Source: Porticoccaceae bacterium UBA1117
GTDB taxonomy: Bacteria > Pseudomonadota > Gammaproteobacteria > Pseudomonadales > Porticoccaceae
NCBI GenBank assembly: GCA_002313335.1
Contig: DCBC01000084.1
Location: 1-9,972 of the forward strand
Length of the DNA: 9,972 bases
Reading direction: 5' to 3'
Shown piece after piece: positions 1 through 7,975 of the stretch (position 1 is its first letter; every line of letters starts with the position of its first letter). Under the pieces are notes generated by a model that did not search any database, was not told where the DNA came from, and was given only the letters and a program-made list of their open reading frames with translations. A program made the translations under genes and the position numbers.

Positions 1-615
1 AATTAAAATCGTCTTTGGTCTACCTAATAGATGACTAATGATGTCAATACCTTGGATAATCTGATCAGCGCGCTCGCGGATGAGTATATCGTCGGCGGTA
101 ATATAAGGTTCACACTCAGTCGCGTTAATAATTAACGTGTCTATGGGCTTTTTTACTGCCCCATCAAGCTTAATCGCCGATGGAAAGCCTGCGCCACCCA
201 AACCGGTAACACCAGCATTGGCGATTAGATTACGCAGTTGCAGAGCACTGGCCTGCTGATAATCTGGGTAGCTCACTCGCTCTATCCAGCGATCTTCTCC
301 ATCACAGGTGATCTCTATGCAGGGCGCTGACATACCTGATGGATGAGCCACGGGCCGTTCTTCAATAGCGGTTACCCAACCGGAGCTAGGTGCGTGAATT
401 GGTGCACTAATGCTCGCGTTAGCAGATGCCAGTTTTTGTCCTTTGAGAACTTTTTCACCCACTGCAACGCAGGTTTTTGCGGCCGTGCCTACATGCTGCG
501 TAAGCGGCAATATTAACTTCTCAGGAAGCGGGAGGTTACCGATACCTGAGGTAAGTGACTGTGCTTTATTGTCTGGCGGATGAACACCGCCAGGCGCATT
601 CCATACGCGTCTCAT
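1..615 (-). CDS. rnfC: Rnf electron transport complex subunit RnfC, N-terminal part (cut by window edge)
   Basis: Peripheral Fe-S/flavoprotein-like subunit of the Rnf (Rsx) complex. Rnf couples electron flow between ferredoxin and NAD(H) to ion movement across the inner membrane; RnfC is the subunit thought to contact NADH. Translating the minus strand from the ATG at 615 gives 205 uninterrupted codons to the window edge. Visible family marks are GGVHPPDNK (about residues 9-17), a barrel-sandwich-like stretch (about 45-90), the glycine-rich [13 protein letters not shown] (about 138-150) shared with the NADH/FMN-binding 51-kDa subunit of complex I, and [13 protein letters not shown] (about 163-175). 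The [4Fe-4S] cysteine motifs and repeat-rich C-terminus of RnfC would lie beyond the window. The start is supported by a GAGGA Shine-Dalgarno (minus strand, 626-622) six bases upstream and by an ATGA overlap with the rnfB stop, which implies translational coupling. Identification is firm; full length is unknown. Confidence 0.95.
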   Translation of the reverse strand, partial: MRRVWNAPGGVHPPDNKAQSLTSGIGNLPLPEKLILPLTQHVGTAAKTCVAVGEKVLKGQKLASANASISAPIHAPSSGWVTAIEERPVAHPSGMSAPCIEITCDGEDRWIERVSYPDYQQASALQLRNLIANAGVTGLGGAGFPSAIKLDGAVKKPIDTLIINATECEPYITADDILIRERADQIIQGIDIISHLLGRPKTILI

Positions 616-1220
616 GCGGCATCCTCGTGTATTCCAGATGCTGTTGTGGCAATTAAATCAACATAGTTTGCAGGCGCAGACCATTGCCATTGATTAATAT
701 TTTTTACAACGGGTAACATATCGATACAGTCTACCGGGCATGGTTCGACACAGAGGTCACAACCAGTACACTCCTGTACAATTACTGTATGCATTAGTTT
801 TGCGGCGCCTAATATTGCATCAACAGGACAGGCTTGAATACACTTAGTACAGCCAATACATTCGTCTTCTCTAATGTACGCGATGGTTCTAATTTCTTCT
901 TCACCATGCTCTTCATCCAGGCTCGGCGCTGAGATGTCCAATAAATTGGCAATGGCATTAATTGTTGATTGGCCCCCTGGGGGACATTTATTAATGGCAT
1001 CTCCATCTGCTATGGATTGAGCGTAGGGTCGGCAACCAGGAAAGCCACATTGACCGCACTGTGTTTGCGGCAACAGTTCGTCAAGTTGCTGAACAATAGG
1101 ATCGCTGCCGACTTTAAATCTTTCAGCGGCATAGCCTAGCAGGCCCCCAAATAGAGTACCCAGTCCAACTAGTGCTAGTAGAGCGGCGAGCATAGTGTTT
1201 TCAGTGAGTAATGTGATCAT
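612..1220 (-). CDS. rnfB: Rnf electron transport complex subunit RnfB (polyferredoxin)
   Basis: Inner-membrane-anchored iron-sulfur subunit that passes electrons within the Rnf complex. The 202 residues start with one hydrophobic helix (about 10-30). A 4Fe-4S domain follows, with C55, C58, C63 (CGQCGFPGC) and C79 (CPPGG). Two classical ferredoxin motifs come next: C121/C124/C127/C131 and C151/C154/C157/C161. Three [4Fe-4S] clusters are therefore predicted, as in short proteobacterial RnfB/RsxB. The ATG at 1220 directly abuts the rnfA TAG stop (1223-1221). No strong Shine-Dalgarno is visible, so translation probably relies on coupling to rnfA. An internal ATG (residue 10) is possible but also lacks a Shine-Dalgarno. 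The 3' end overlaps rnfC by four bases. Confidence 0.96.
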   Translation of the reverse strand: MITLLTENTMLAALLALVGLGTLFGGLLGYAAERFKVGSDPIVQQLDELLPQTQCGQCGFPGCRPYAQSIADGDAINKCPPGGQSTINAIANLLDISAPSLDEEHGEEEIRTIAYIREDECIGCTKCIQACPVDAILGAAKLMHTVIVQECTGCDLCVEPCPVDCIDMLPVVKNINQWQWSAPANYVDLIATTASGIHEDAA

Positions 1221-1796
1221 CTAAACAAGCCCACTAAAACCCATGAACGCCAATGACATTAAGCCCGCGGTAATCATGGCAATCGCAGCTCCCTCAAAAG
1301 GTTTCGGGATATCTGCAGCGGCTAGTCGCTCACGCATCGCCGAAAAGAAGATTAGTACGAGAGAAAAACCAGCACCGGCACCAAAGCCATAAAGGGACGA
1401 CTGCATAAAATTGAGATCTTTATTAGCATTTTGTAGTGCGACACCCAACACCGCACAATTCGTCGTTATTAGAGGGAGGAATACACCGAGCACGCGATAT
1501 AAAAGAGGACTGGTTTTTTCAATAAACATCTTAGTAAATTGAACGACCGCGGCAATCACCAAAATGAAGGCGATGGTACGCAAATACATTAATCCCAACG
1601 GCATCAATATCAACTCATTGACGATGTAGCTGACCATGGCGGTAAGCGTCAATACAAATGTCGTTGCAGCGGACATTCCAATGGCAGATTCAAGCTTTTT
1701 CGATACACCCATGAACGGGCACAGTCCAAGGAACTGCACTAGAACGTAGTTGTTGATCAGAATAGAGCTGACCAGAATGACGGCGAATTCTTGCAT
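1221..1796 (-). CDS. rnfA: Rnf electron transport complex subunit RnfA
   Basis: Polytopic inner-membrane subunit of Rnf, homologous to NqrE of the Na+-translocating NADH:quinone reductase. From the chosen ATG it has 191 residues, about the usual size (E. coli RsxA is near 193), with six hydrophobic segments. [13 protein letters not shown] (about 22-34) and [14 protein letters not shown] (about 108-121) are near-invariant. Their cysteines C26 and C114 match the positions that, in the NQR/Rnf family, ligand an intramembrane [2Fe-2S] cluster with the sister subunit. The reading frame extends upstream to an ATG at 1835, but the 13 extra residues are polar and unlike family members. A candidate -10 box (1828-1833) would also put the transcript start downstream of that codon. 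I therefore prefer 1796, preceded by only a weak AAGAG. First rnf gene after metG; the stop abuts rnfB. Confidence 0.95.
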   Translation of the reverse strand: MQEFAVILVSSILINNYVLVQFLGLCPFMGVSKKLESAIGMSAATTFVLTLTAMVSYIVNELILMPLGLMYLRTIAFILVIAAVVQFTKMFIEKTSPLLYRVLGVFLPLITTNCAVLGVALQNANKDLNFMQSSLYGFGAGAGFSLVLIFFSAMRERLAAADIPKPFEGAAIAMITAGLMSLAFMGFSGLV

Positions 1797-1827
1797 GCTC
1801 TTATTATAGTGCCTGTTGTCTATCTCC

Positions 1828-1857
1828 ATTATCATGGAATCGATCGATGCTATTCAA
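1828..1857 (-). promoter_or_regulatory. Candidate rnfA promoter with an ATCGATCGAT palindrome in its spacer
   Basis: On the minus strand, TTGAAT (1857-1852) and GATAAT (1833-1828) are separated by 18 bases. These match 4 of 6 and 5 of 6 positions of the sigma-70 -35 and -10 consensus. Transcription would begin near 1821-1823, giving a leader of roughly 25 bases for the rnfA ATG at 1796. The spacer contains the perfect 10-bp palindrome ATCGATCGAT (1839-1848). The call rests on sequence alone; rnf could equally be read through from metG, whose stop is only 147 bases upstream of the start. Confidence 0.3.
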
Positions 1858-1943
1858 CAAATATCACGAAACAAGCGAATCTTTTATCAATTATCCTTCT
1901 ACCACTAGTACCAGTAGCATACTCTCACTGAGTTTGCGTACGC

Positions 1944-3965
1944 TTAGGTTATACGTTGGCCCGGCTGAGCTCCGCTATCAGGTTCTAATAGGTATATACC
2001 GTTCTTGTCGGCCGCTGCGAGCACCATACCTTCGGATATTCCGAAGCGCATTTTACGTGGCGCTAAGTTAGCAACCATAACCGTCAGTCGTCCCTCTAAA
2101 GATTCCGGATCATAGGAAGATTTGATCCCTGAGAACACTTGCCGTGTCTCTCCACCAATATCCAACGTCAATTGCAGTAATTTGTCTGCCCCCTCAACAT
2201 GCTCGGCTTTGACAATTAGCGCAACGCGCAAGTCGACCTTAATAAAATCATCAAAACTGATCTCATCAGCCAACGGTTCATCAGTTAATGGGCCGCTGAC
2301 TATGCTTTTGGTAGTCTTAGGAAGATCCTGTTTACTGGCTTCAACCATGGCTTCAACTCTCTCTTTTTCAATCCGCTGCATAAGTGGTTTAAAGGGATTT
2401 ATTTGATGCTCAACTAGAGGCTGGTTAACACTTTCCCAGTTCAAGCTATCATTCAAGAACGTCTCTCCGGCCGCCGTCATAGAGGGCAATACCGGCTTGA
2501 GATAAGTCAGTATTACTCTGAACATATTGATACCTAAGGAGCAAATATCTTGAACTTTTTGTTTTTGGTCCGGATCTTTATTAAGTTTCCAAGGTTCTTG
2601 GGCCGCGATATATTCATTGGCTGCATCAGCCAATGCCATAATCTCTCGAATGGCCTTACTAAAATCACGATTCTCATAGTGGTTAGCAATACTGTCTCTT
2701 GCCCCACTGACCTGATTCCACAGCGCTTGATTTTCAATGTTTGATGAAAGAATGCCATTATTACCGTTAGTTACAAACTTGGCACAGCGGCTAGCAATAT
2801 TAACTACCTTACCCACCAAGTCGCTATTGACCTTTTGAATAAAGTCTTCCAAATTAAGGTCAATATCTTCCACCGAGCCAGATAGTTTGGATGCGTAGTA
2901 GTAGCGTAAATACTCCGGATCCAGATGATCCAGATAACAGCGTGCATTAATAAACGTGCCTCGGGATTTGGACATCTTTTTGCCATTAACGGTGACAAAG
3001 CCATGAACACAGACCTTTGTGGGGGTACGATAGCCCGCGCTCTTAAGCATTGCGGGCCAAAATAGTGCATGAAAATTAACAATATCTTTGCCAATAAAGT
3101 GGTAGAGCTCTGTAGTGCTATCCTTTTCCCAAAAATGGTCAAAATCTATTGCTTCGCGTTCGCAGAGATTTTTGAAGCTTGCCATATACCCAATAGGAGC
3201 GTCCAACCAAACATAAAAATACTTACCAGGCGCATCGGGAATTTCAAACCCAAAATAAGGCGCATCACGGCTGATGTCCCATTCTTGCAAACCACTGTCT
3301 AGCCACTCACCCAGTTTGTTGGCAACTTCTTTTTGGACGGTGCCACTATTGACCCATTGTTTAAGAAACTCGGTAAATTCGGGTAATTTAAAAAAGTAAT
3401 GGACAGATTCTTTTTCAATTGGAGTAGCACCAGATATAACTGATACAGGGTTGATGAGATCAACAGGTGAGTAAGTTGCGCCGCAGGCTTCACAATTATC
3501 GCCATACTGATCTTCAGTTTTACATTTTGGACAGGTACCTTTTACATAGCGATCAGCCAAAAAAAGCTTCTTTTCCGGATCAAAGGCCTGAGTGATAGAA
3601 CGTTGTGCGATGTGATCATTTGCCTTTAACCGATTGTAGATTAACTCTGAAAAAACCCGATTTTCTTCTGAGTGCGTAGAGTGATAGTTATCTACACCGA
3701 TTAAAAAGTCTTTAAAGTCAGCTTCGTGAATAGTGCGCATATCGGCGATATGCTGTTCTGCAGAAACCCCCTTTTCATCGGCCTTGAGCATTATGGCTGT
3801 ACCATGAGCATCGTCGGCGGAAACGTAGTAACATTCATGACCGCGCATTTTTTGAAAACGAACCCACACATCAGTTTGAGTGTACTCTAAGATATGACCA
3901 AGGTGCAGTGCTGCATTGGCATATGGTAGGGCGTTAGTAACCAGAATTTGACGTTTTGAGGACAT
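1944..3965 (-). CDS. metG: Methionine--tRNA ligase (methionyl-tRNA synthetase)
   Basis: Cytoplasmic class I aminoacyl-tRNA synthetase that charges initiator and elongator tRNA-Met with methionine using ATP. The 673 residues match the long bacterial form (E. coli about 677). The HIGH signature is HLGH at 21-24. The DDAHGT region is at 51-56. A zinc-knuckle CPKC...CEAC uses C145, C148, C158 and C161. The KMSKS loop is at 330-334, followed by the helical anticodon-binding domain. Residues about 569-673 form the C-terminal EMAP/Trbp111-type OB-fold tRNA-binding domain ([20 protein letters not shown]), used for dimerisation and tRNA affinity. The frame is intact. The start ATG at 3965 has only a weak AAAGA upstream. 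metG is divergent from mrp and lies upstream of rnfA on the same strand, an order also seen in Pseudomonas for metG/mrp/dcd. Confidence 0.98.
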   Translation of the reverse strand: MSSKRQILVTNALPYANAALHLGHILEYTQTDVWVRFQKMRGHECYYVSADDAHGTAIMLKADEKGVSAEQHIADMRTIHEADFKDFLIGVDNYHSTHSEENRVFSELIYNRLKANDHIAQRSITQAFDPEKKLFLADRYVKGTCPKCKTEDQYGDNCEACGATYSPVDLINPVSVISGATPIEKESVHYFFKLPEFTEFLKQWVNSGTVQKEVANKLGEWLDSGLQEWDISRDAPYFGFEIPDAPGKYFYVWLDAPIGYMASFKNLCEREAIDFDHFWEKDSTTELYHFIGKDIVNFHALFWPAMLKSAGYRTPTKVCVHGFVTVNGKKMSKSRGTFINARCYLDHLDPEYLRYYYASKLSGSVEDIDLNLEDFIQKVNSDLVGKVVNIASRCAKFVTNGNNGILSSNIENQALWNQVSGARDSIANHYENRDFSKAIREIMALADAANEYIAAQEPWKLNKDPDQKQKVQDICSLGINMFRVILTYLKPVLPSMTAAGETFLNDSLNWESVNQPLVEHQINPFKPLMQRIEKERVEAMVEASKQDLPKTTKSIVSGPLTDEPLADEISFDDFIKVDLRVALIVKAEHVEGADKLLQLTLDIGGETRQVFSGIKSSYDPESLEGRLTVMVANLAPRKMRFGISEGMVLAAADKNGIYLLEPDSGAQPGQRIT

Positions 3966-4000
3966 GGTCGGGATCTTTTAACGTTTATTATAAAGACGCG

Positions 4001-4006
4001 AGTATA
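4001..4006 (-). promoter_or_regulatory. Candidate -10 box of the metG promoter
   Basis: TATACT on the minus strand (4006-4001) matches the sigma-70 -10 consensus at 5 of 6 positions. It would start transcription near 3994, about 29 bases before the metG ATG. The -35 region at the right distance (around TGAAAA) is poor. It lies in the 133-bp divergent gap shared with mrp, for which I could find no convincing promoter. Confidence 0.3.
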
Positions 4007-4086
4007 GCGATTTTATGGTAACTTTTCATCGGCTATTCAGTTCGCGAGCATCAGTTAAGCGAGTTATTTAAAAACACTTATAAGTT

Positions 4087-4090
4087 GGAG
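4087..4090 (+). promoter_or_regulatory. Ribosome binding site fixing the GTG start of mrp
   Basis: GGAG lies eight bases before the GTG at 4099. An in-frame TAA at 4081-4083 excludes any longer N-terminus, so this site and the GTG define the start. The next codon is TTG, which would be a worse-spaced alternative start. Confidence 0.75.
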
Positions 4091-4098
4091 TATTTGTT

Positions 4099-4902
4099 GT
4101 GTTGACCCAAGTTAAAAATATTATTGCAGTTGCCTCAGGTAAGGGTGGTGTTGGTAAATCAACTACCGCGGTTAATTTGGCTCTAGCATTACAGCAGCGT
4201 GGCCAAAAAGTGGGTCTTCTTGATGCCGATATTTATGGCCCCAGTATTGCAATGATGTTGGGTGTTGCTGAAAATACTCGCCCACAGGCAGTTGATGAAA
4301 AATATTTCAAACCCATAAAGGCGCATGGGTTGTCGACGATGTCGATGGCTTATTTAGTGACAGATAAAACGCCTATGGCGTGGCGCGGACCAATGGCGGC
4401 TGGCGCGTTGCAACAGTTACTGCAGCAAACAGCATGGGGTGAGCTGGACGTGTTAGTGGTAGATATGCCCCCCGGTACGGGTGATATTCAGCTGACACTA
4501 GCGCAAAAGGCACAGGTGGCTGGAGCAATTATCGTTACCACCCCGCAAGATATTGCCCTACTTGATGCGCAAAAGGGCATAGAGATGTTTTTGAAGGTTA
4601 ATATTCCTGTGTTGGGTATTGTTGAAAACATGGCAGTTCATATATGTAGTCAATGTGGGCATGGCGAACATATTTTTGGCGACGGCGGTGGCGCTAAAGT
4701 CGCGGATGAGTACAGTACTAAATTATTAGGTAGTCTTCCGCTAGAGTTAGCGATTCGACAGCAGGGTGATCTCGGTGTTCCCGCGGTAGAGGCTCTTAAA
4801 GATACCCAGGTTGCTCAACAATATCGAGATATTGCTGACTCGGTAATGACTGAATTAGCGTCGATGGATAGCACTGACGGGCCAGAGATTGTCTTTGAAT
4901 AA
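4099..4902 (+). CDS. mrp: Mrp/NBP35-family iron-sulfur cluster carrier ATPase, short form
   Basis: Cytoplasmic P-loop ATPase (Mrp/ApbC) that carries Fe-S clusters to apo-proteins. In 267 residues it shows the deviant Walker A GKGGVGKST (14-22), a switch-type LLDADIYGPS (40-49), Walker B VVDMPPGTGD (120-129) and the dimer-bridging CxxC C183/C186 (ICSQCGHGE), which holds the cluster at the subunit interface. Translation starts at a GTG. E. coli and many other gammaproteobacterial Mrp proteins are about 365-370 residues because of an N-terminal MIP18/DUF59 domain. That domain is absent here: an in-frame stop lies 18 bases upstream of the start and the gap to metG is too short to encode it. The core ATPase looks complete and functional. 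It is followed by dcd on the same strand after 116 bases. Confidence 0.94.
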   Translation: MLTQVKNIIAVASGKGGVGKSTTAVNLALALQQRGQKVGLLDADIYGPSIAMMLGVAENTRPQAVDEKYFKPIKAHGLSTMSMAYLVTDKTPMAWRGPMAAGALQQLLQQTAWGELDVLVVDMPPGTGDIQLTLAQKAQVAGAIIVTTPQDIALLDAQKGIEMFLKVNIPVLGIVENMAVHICSQCGHGEHIFGDGGGAKVADEYSTKLLGSLPLELAIRQQGDLGVPAVEALKDTQVAQQYRDIADSVMTELASMDSTDGPEIVFE

Positions 4903-4917
4903 TTTCACATAAGGGTT

Positions 4918-4940
4918 AAGACTAGTCTTGCTGAAAGACT
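4918..4940 (+). repeat. Overlapping inverted repeats (AAGACT/AGTCTT triad) between mrp and dcd
   Basis: AAGACT (4918-4923), AGTCTT (4924-4929) and AAGACT (4935-4940) sit in tandem. The first two form a perfect 12-bp palindrome. The second and third form a perfect 6-bp stem with the 5-base loop GCTGA. As RNA, the middle arm can pair with the downstream copy; as DNA, the palindrome resembles a dimer-binding site. No T-run follows, so it is not a canonical intrinsic terminator for mrp. Confidence 0.55.
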
Positions 4941-4967
4941 TTAAATGCGTATCATATCGGCTATATT
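4940..4967 (+). promoter_or_regulatory. dcd: Candidate dcd promoter
   Basis: TTTAAA (4940-4945) and TATATT (4962-4967), 16 bases apart, match the sigma-70 -35 and -10 consensus at 4 of 6 and 5 of 6 positions. An alternative pair overlapping it is TTGCTG (4928-4933) with TATCAT (4950-4955). Either would let dcd be transcribed separately from mrp. Both overlap or abut the AAGACT repeats upstream. Confidence 0.3.
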
Positions 4968-4975
4968 CATAAGTC

Positions 4976-4990
4976 GGTGCGATCCGCACC
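4976..4990 (+). other. Small GC hairpin in the dcd leader
   Basis: GGTGCG (4976-4981), loop ATC, CGCACC (4985-4990) form a perfect 6-bp GC-rich stem with a 3-base loop, ending 28 bases before the dcd ATG. No T-run follows, so it is not a simple terminator. It might stabilise the transcript end or affect translation. Only the sequence symmetry is seen; the role is unknown. Confidence 0.5.
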
Positions 4991-5018
4991 TGATGGACCA
5001 ACCGAGAGAAATTAAGCC

Positions 5019-5585
5019 ATGAGCATCAAATCAGATAATTGGATACGAAGAATGGCTGAGAGCCAGCAAATGATCGCACCATTTGAGCGAGAACAGGTGC
5101 GATATTCTGGAGAGGAGCGCGTAATCTCCTACGGAACATCCAGCTATGGCTATGATGTACGATGTGCCAATGAATTTAAAATTTTTACGAATGTCCACTC
5201 CAAAACTGTTGATCCAAAGAATTTTGATGAAGACTCTTTTGTCGATGTGTCAGGGGAATATTGCATTATCCCACCAAATTCATTCGCGCTAGCCAGAACC
5301 ATTGAATATTTCAAAATACCACGTTCAGTATTAACTATCTGTTTGGGTAAATCGACCTATGCTCGGTGCGGTATTATTGTCAATGTGACGCCTCTAGAGC
5401 CCGAGTGGGAAGGGCATGTCACTCTAGAATTTTCTAACACGACTAATCTTCCGGCCAAAATCTATGCTAATGAAGGTGTTGCACAGATGTTGTTCTTTGA
5501 ATCTGACGAGATTTGTGAGACTTCTTACGCTGATCGAGGTGGAAAATATCAAGGTCAAACTGGCGTAACACTTCCGAAAACCTAA
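5019..5585 (+). CDS. dcd: dCTP deaminase
   Basis: Cytoplasmic homotrimeric enzyme that deaminates dCTP to dUTP, feeding dUMP and hence dTTP synthesis. The 188-residue product carries the family core [19 protein letters not shown] (about 110-128) and TLEFSNTT (about 135-142). E137 corresponds to the catalytic glutamate (E138 in E. coli), with S112 and R116 as the conserved active-site and subunit-contact residues of GKSTYAR. The C-terminal [16 protein letters not shown] (about 172-187) closes over the nucleotide. The sequence closely resembles the Pseudomonas-type enzyme rather than the 193-residue enterobacterial one. The ATG has a moderate GAGAG ten bases upstream. It ends 29 bases from the stop of the convergent DUF3014 gene. 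No convincing terminator is visible in that gap. Confidence 0.97.
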   Translation: MSIKSDNWIRRMAESQQMIAPFEREQVRYSGEERVISYGTSSYGYDVRCANEFKIFTNVHSKTVDPKNFDEDSFVDVSGEYCIIPPNSFALARTIEYFKIPRSVLTICLGKSTYARCGIIVNVTPLEPEWEGHVTLEFSNTTNLPAKIYANEGVAQMLFFESDEICETSYADRGGKYQGQTGVTLPKT

Positions 5586-5614
5586 TGGCCAGCTCAGCGA
5601 TTATTCATTCCACC

Positions 5615-6463
5615 TCAGTTGTTACCGCTGGGGTTTAGTAACGCGTTCTTGAGAAGTAGCGCCTGTTCCTGAATTCGTTGAGTATTTTCAGGGCCACTGC
5701 GAACTAATTGTTTTTGCAGTGGCGATAGAGACTCGAGTTCTGAGTCAGCAAATTTATAGGCAACCGACTCACTCGTAAGTCGAATGGGTTCAACGATAAT
5801 GGGTGCTGACAAGATTTGATCTAGGGCGGTTAGAATAATGCCATCCATTTGCCGAGGCTGATAACCCAGTTCTGAGAAAGCTCGCTCTATGAGCGGCCGA
5901 GAGAAATGGAACATTTGCGCCATCAATTTCATATCCATGGACGCCAAAACCAATATGGACGAATTGTAGCGCTCATAATTACCGGCGTTTAACCAGATCC
6001 CTTCGGAATCACGATGAGTTACAAATTTTCCCTGCGGGGTGTTCAAGGGAAAAATCTTAGTCAGGATAACTCCTCTAGCGAGGCCATCCAGGTAGCTGGC
6101 ACTTCGTCGCAGTAAATCATCTGCAGCCAGCCAACTCTGTAGGTTCTCTTTGTTGCTCATTAGTGACACGCGCTTGCGAACGAATTGATCACTATTGTCC
6201 AGAGAGGGGAGTGTTGGCTTGATTTGAACGACTTCATCTACCTTCGTGACGGTGCTCACTGAATTTGGTATTGATGCCTCAGGCAAGATTGGCTCAGCGA
6301 TTGGCTTGGCGGCTTCTTGCTCCGGAATAGCTAGAATCTCTTCATCGACCCAGCTGTCATTTTGCGCCTGATATAAAATCCCACCGACAATAATAATTGA
6401 TGCTAAGGTGCCGAGCACAAGTATAAATTTACTCGTATTATTAGAAGTTCGAGGTGCAGTCAT
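5615..6463 (-). CDS. DUF3014 family protein, predicted inner-membrane anchored, function unknown
   Basis: The 282 residues have a short cytoplasmic N-terminus, one hydrophobic helix (about 13-31) and an acidic, proline-containing linker (about 35-85). The folded domain (about 90-275) has features I associate with DUF3014: SWLAADDLLRR-like segment (about 110-120), WLNAGNYERYNSS (about 157-169), RPLIERAFSELGY (about 189-201), and a C-terminal YKFADSELESLSPLQKQLVR (about 226-245). The topology implies the domain faces the periplasm. No catalytic motif is recognised and I do not assign a function. Its ATG overlaps the stop of the DUF3108 gene (ATGA), so the two are probably translated together as the last genes of the purMN operon. 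The family call is from memory of the domain, not a search. Confidence 0.82.
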   Translation of the reverse strand: MTAPRTSNNTSKFILVLGTLASIIIVGGILYQAQNDSWVDEEILAIPEQEAAKPIAEPILPEASIPNSVSTVTKVDEVVQIKPTLPSLDNSDQFVRKRVSLMSNKENLQSWLAADDLLRRSASYLDGLARGVILTKIFPLNTPQGKFVTHRDSEGIWLNAGNYERYNSSILVLASMDMKLMAQMFHFSRPLIERAFSELGYQPRQMDGIILTALDQILSAPIIVEPIRLTSESVAYKFADSELESLSPLQKQLVRSGPENTQRIQEQALLLKNALLNPSGNN

Positions 6464-7242
6464 AACTCGCTCTCTTGGATTATTTTCAAAGGGACTATAT
6501 CGCGGCCTGCGATTTTCCCATTGGTTATGTTAAGTTCGTGGCTGTCACCATTTTCACGATGAGATAGTTTCACGATAAGAAATTCCCAGTCATCAGCCAA
6601 CCAAATGACAGTTTCGCGCTTTTTACCCTGCTTGACAACTCTTCGTAATTTAGTGGTATTTAGAGGGCCTAATGCAGTGGTTAAAATTTCCGTAGTGAGT
6701 ACTTCATAATCATATTGTTTGGCTTTATCGCGAGACATTACTAAATAAGAGAAAGCGCTTTTCCCCGCTGTTAAGTCTCGACGTATTTGTAACTTATGAG
6801 TAATAAGATCCAGCGAGTTTGGTGCTAAGGGAATAACTTTTTGAGTTCCATTCTTTGTGTAAGTCAGCTGGCTATTACTCCAATCAAATAATTGTTCTTC
6901 ACGCCGAGAAACTCCCATTAATGATCTTTTGTAATGGTAGCTTTGAGGAATTATTTGATCCAATGCATTCAATCCAAATCTGGCTTCTTCGGTAATTTTG
7001 CCAAAAACACTTTTGGCTTCAGACGTTTCTAGATACCCACCAACACCAAGCTGCTCTAATTGATATTTGGCGCTAATATCCATACCGTTGTAATTAGCAC
7101 TATAGCTAGCGGTATAGCTGGATAACTCTGTACTACTTACAGAGGACAAAAACGTTGCGCCAAGGGTAAATAGAAAAGTGCGGACGATATTCAAAAAATT
7201 CAATGAAGAAGTTCGGTTGAAGATGTTTGTAAGGCTAATCAT
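6460..7242 (-). CDS. DUF3108 family exported protein, function unknown
   Basis: A 260-residue protein from the preferred ATG. It has an N-terminal signal-like segment (hydrophobic stretch FLFTLGATFLSSVSS, about residues 23-37), then a beta-rich domain starting SYTASYSANYNGM and containing features I associate with DUF3108: repeated short strands, a central FDWSNSQLTYTKNG, and a C-terminal VIWLADDWEFLIVKLSH. The fold is predicted to be periplasmic; no catalytic residues can be named. The frame continues to a GTG at 7257, but the ATG at 7242 has a strong GAGGAG just upstream and the GTG has none. A DUF3108 gene directly downstream of purN also occurs in Pseudomonas (PA0943 as I recall), so the linkage looks old. 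Its stop overlaps the following DUF3014 start. Confidence 0.85.
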   Translation of the reverse strand: MISLTNIFNRTSSLNFLNIVRTFLFTLGATFLSSVSSTELSSYTASYSANYNGMDISAKYQLEQLGVGGYLETSEAKSVFGKITEEARFGLNALDQIIPQSYHYKRSLMGVSRREEQLFDWSNSQLTYTKNGTQKVIPLAPNSLDLITHKLQIRRDLTAGKSAFSYLVMSRDKAKQYDYEVLTTEILTTALGPLNTTKLRRVVKQGKKRETVIWLADDWEFLIVKLSHRENGDSHELNITNGKIAGRDIVPLKIIQESEL

Positions 7243-7246
7243 TTTG

Positions 7247-7252
7247 CTCCTC
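7247..7252 (-). promoter_or_regulatory. Strong ribosome binding site deciding the DUF3108 start
   Basis: GAGGAG on the minus strand lies four bases before the ATG at 7242. It falls inside the reading frame of the longer GTG (7257) version, which has no Shine-Dalgarno of its own. It therefore argues for the shorter, 260-residue product. Confidence 0.7.
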
Positions 7253-7300
7253 AGCACACCAAGTACAATCGGCGTTGTGGAATTAGAGTCTTAAAACTTA

Positions 7301-7975
7301 TTAATGTTCACTTTCACTAGAAAATAACAGCCCACTTTTTTCAACTTCTACACTATCATGAAAAACAATGCCTTTATCCATGATAATGCGACCCTGACAA
7401 TACCACTGCGCCACTAGAGGATAAATTTTATGCTCTTCGATCAATACTCGAGCAGCGAGCTCAACTGAACTATCCGTCGATAATATTGGGACCTGTGCTT
7501 GTAGTATGGCTGGCCCACCATCGAGCTCTGGAGTCACAAAGTGAACAGTGGCTCCAGCCACTGAATCGCCAGCCTCAATAGCTCGTTGGTGGGTATTGAG
7601 ACCAGGATATGAAGGTAGTAAAGAGGGATGGATATTGATGAGTTTGCCGACGAACTGATTGACAAAACCGTCAGTGAGTATGCGCATAAAGCCTGCTAAA
7701 ACAATTAAGTCTGGAGTAAACCCGTTTATTATTTCAGCAAGATACTGATCAAACTCTTCTCTTGATTCAAAGGCGCGATGGTCGACTACTATGTTGGGTA
7801 TGTTAGCTGCGGCTGCGCGATCAAGACCCTTAACGCCTGGCCTGTTACTAATAACAGCCATAATTTTGCCATCGACACTGCCTTCTTCACAGGCGTCAAT
7901 AAATGACTGCAAATTGGAACCGCTACCGGAAATAAGTACGATGATTTTACTGAGTGGCTGGTCGCCAACTGTCAT
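7301..7975 (-). CDS. purN: Phosphoribosylglycinamide formyltransferase (GART, 10-formyl-THF dependent)
   Basis: Cytoplasmic enzyme of step 3 of de novo purine synthesis. It transfers a formyl group from 10-formyltetrahydrofolate to GAR, giving FGAR. The 224 residues contain the phosphate-binding SGSGSNLQ (16-23), the catalytic block [13 protein letters not shown] (113-125) with N114 and H116, and [17 protein letters not shown] (141-157) with D152. These correspond to the N106/H108/D144 triad of E. coli PurN. The C-terminus is slightly longer than the E. coli enzyme (about 212), ending in a serine-rich tail. The ATG overlaps the purM stop (ATGA), implying translational coupling. A 58-base gap separates it from the DUF3108 gene, which has its own strong ribosome binding site. 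Confidence 0.97.
   Translation of the reverse strand: MTVGDQPLSKIIVLISGSGSNLQSFIDACEEGSVDGKIMAVISNRPGVKGLDRAAAANIPNIVVDHRAFESREEFDQYLAEIINGFTPDLIVLAGFMRILTDGFVNQFVGKLINIHPSLLPSYPGLNTHQRAIEAGDSVAGATVHFVTPELDGGPAILQAQVPILSTDSSVELAARVLIEEHKIYPLVAQWYCQGRIIMDKGIVFHDSVEVEKSGLLFSSESEH

Noticed and set aside
1900..1943. CTAC...GTAG and GCGTACGC symmetry after metG as a terminator
   Set aside because: The pairing is short and interrupted and no T-run follows on the minus strand.
1847..2406. Plus-strand open frames opposite the metG 3' end
   Set aside because: They are antisense to a complete, well-conserved metG and have no recognisable protein features or ribosome binding sites.
4064..4084. TATAAG/TTATAA as the mrp promoter -10
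   Set aside because: Transcription would start near 4091, after the GGAG ribosome binding site, and there is no good -35.
5586..5640. CAGCG...CGCTG as a bidirectional terminator between dcd and DUF3014
   Set aside because: The stem is only five pairs with a 26-base loop and no T-run on either strand.
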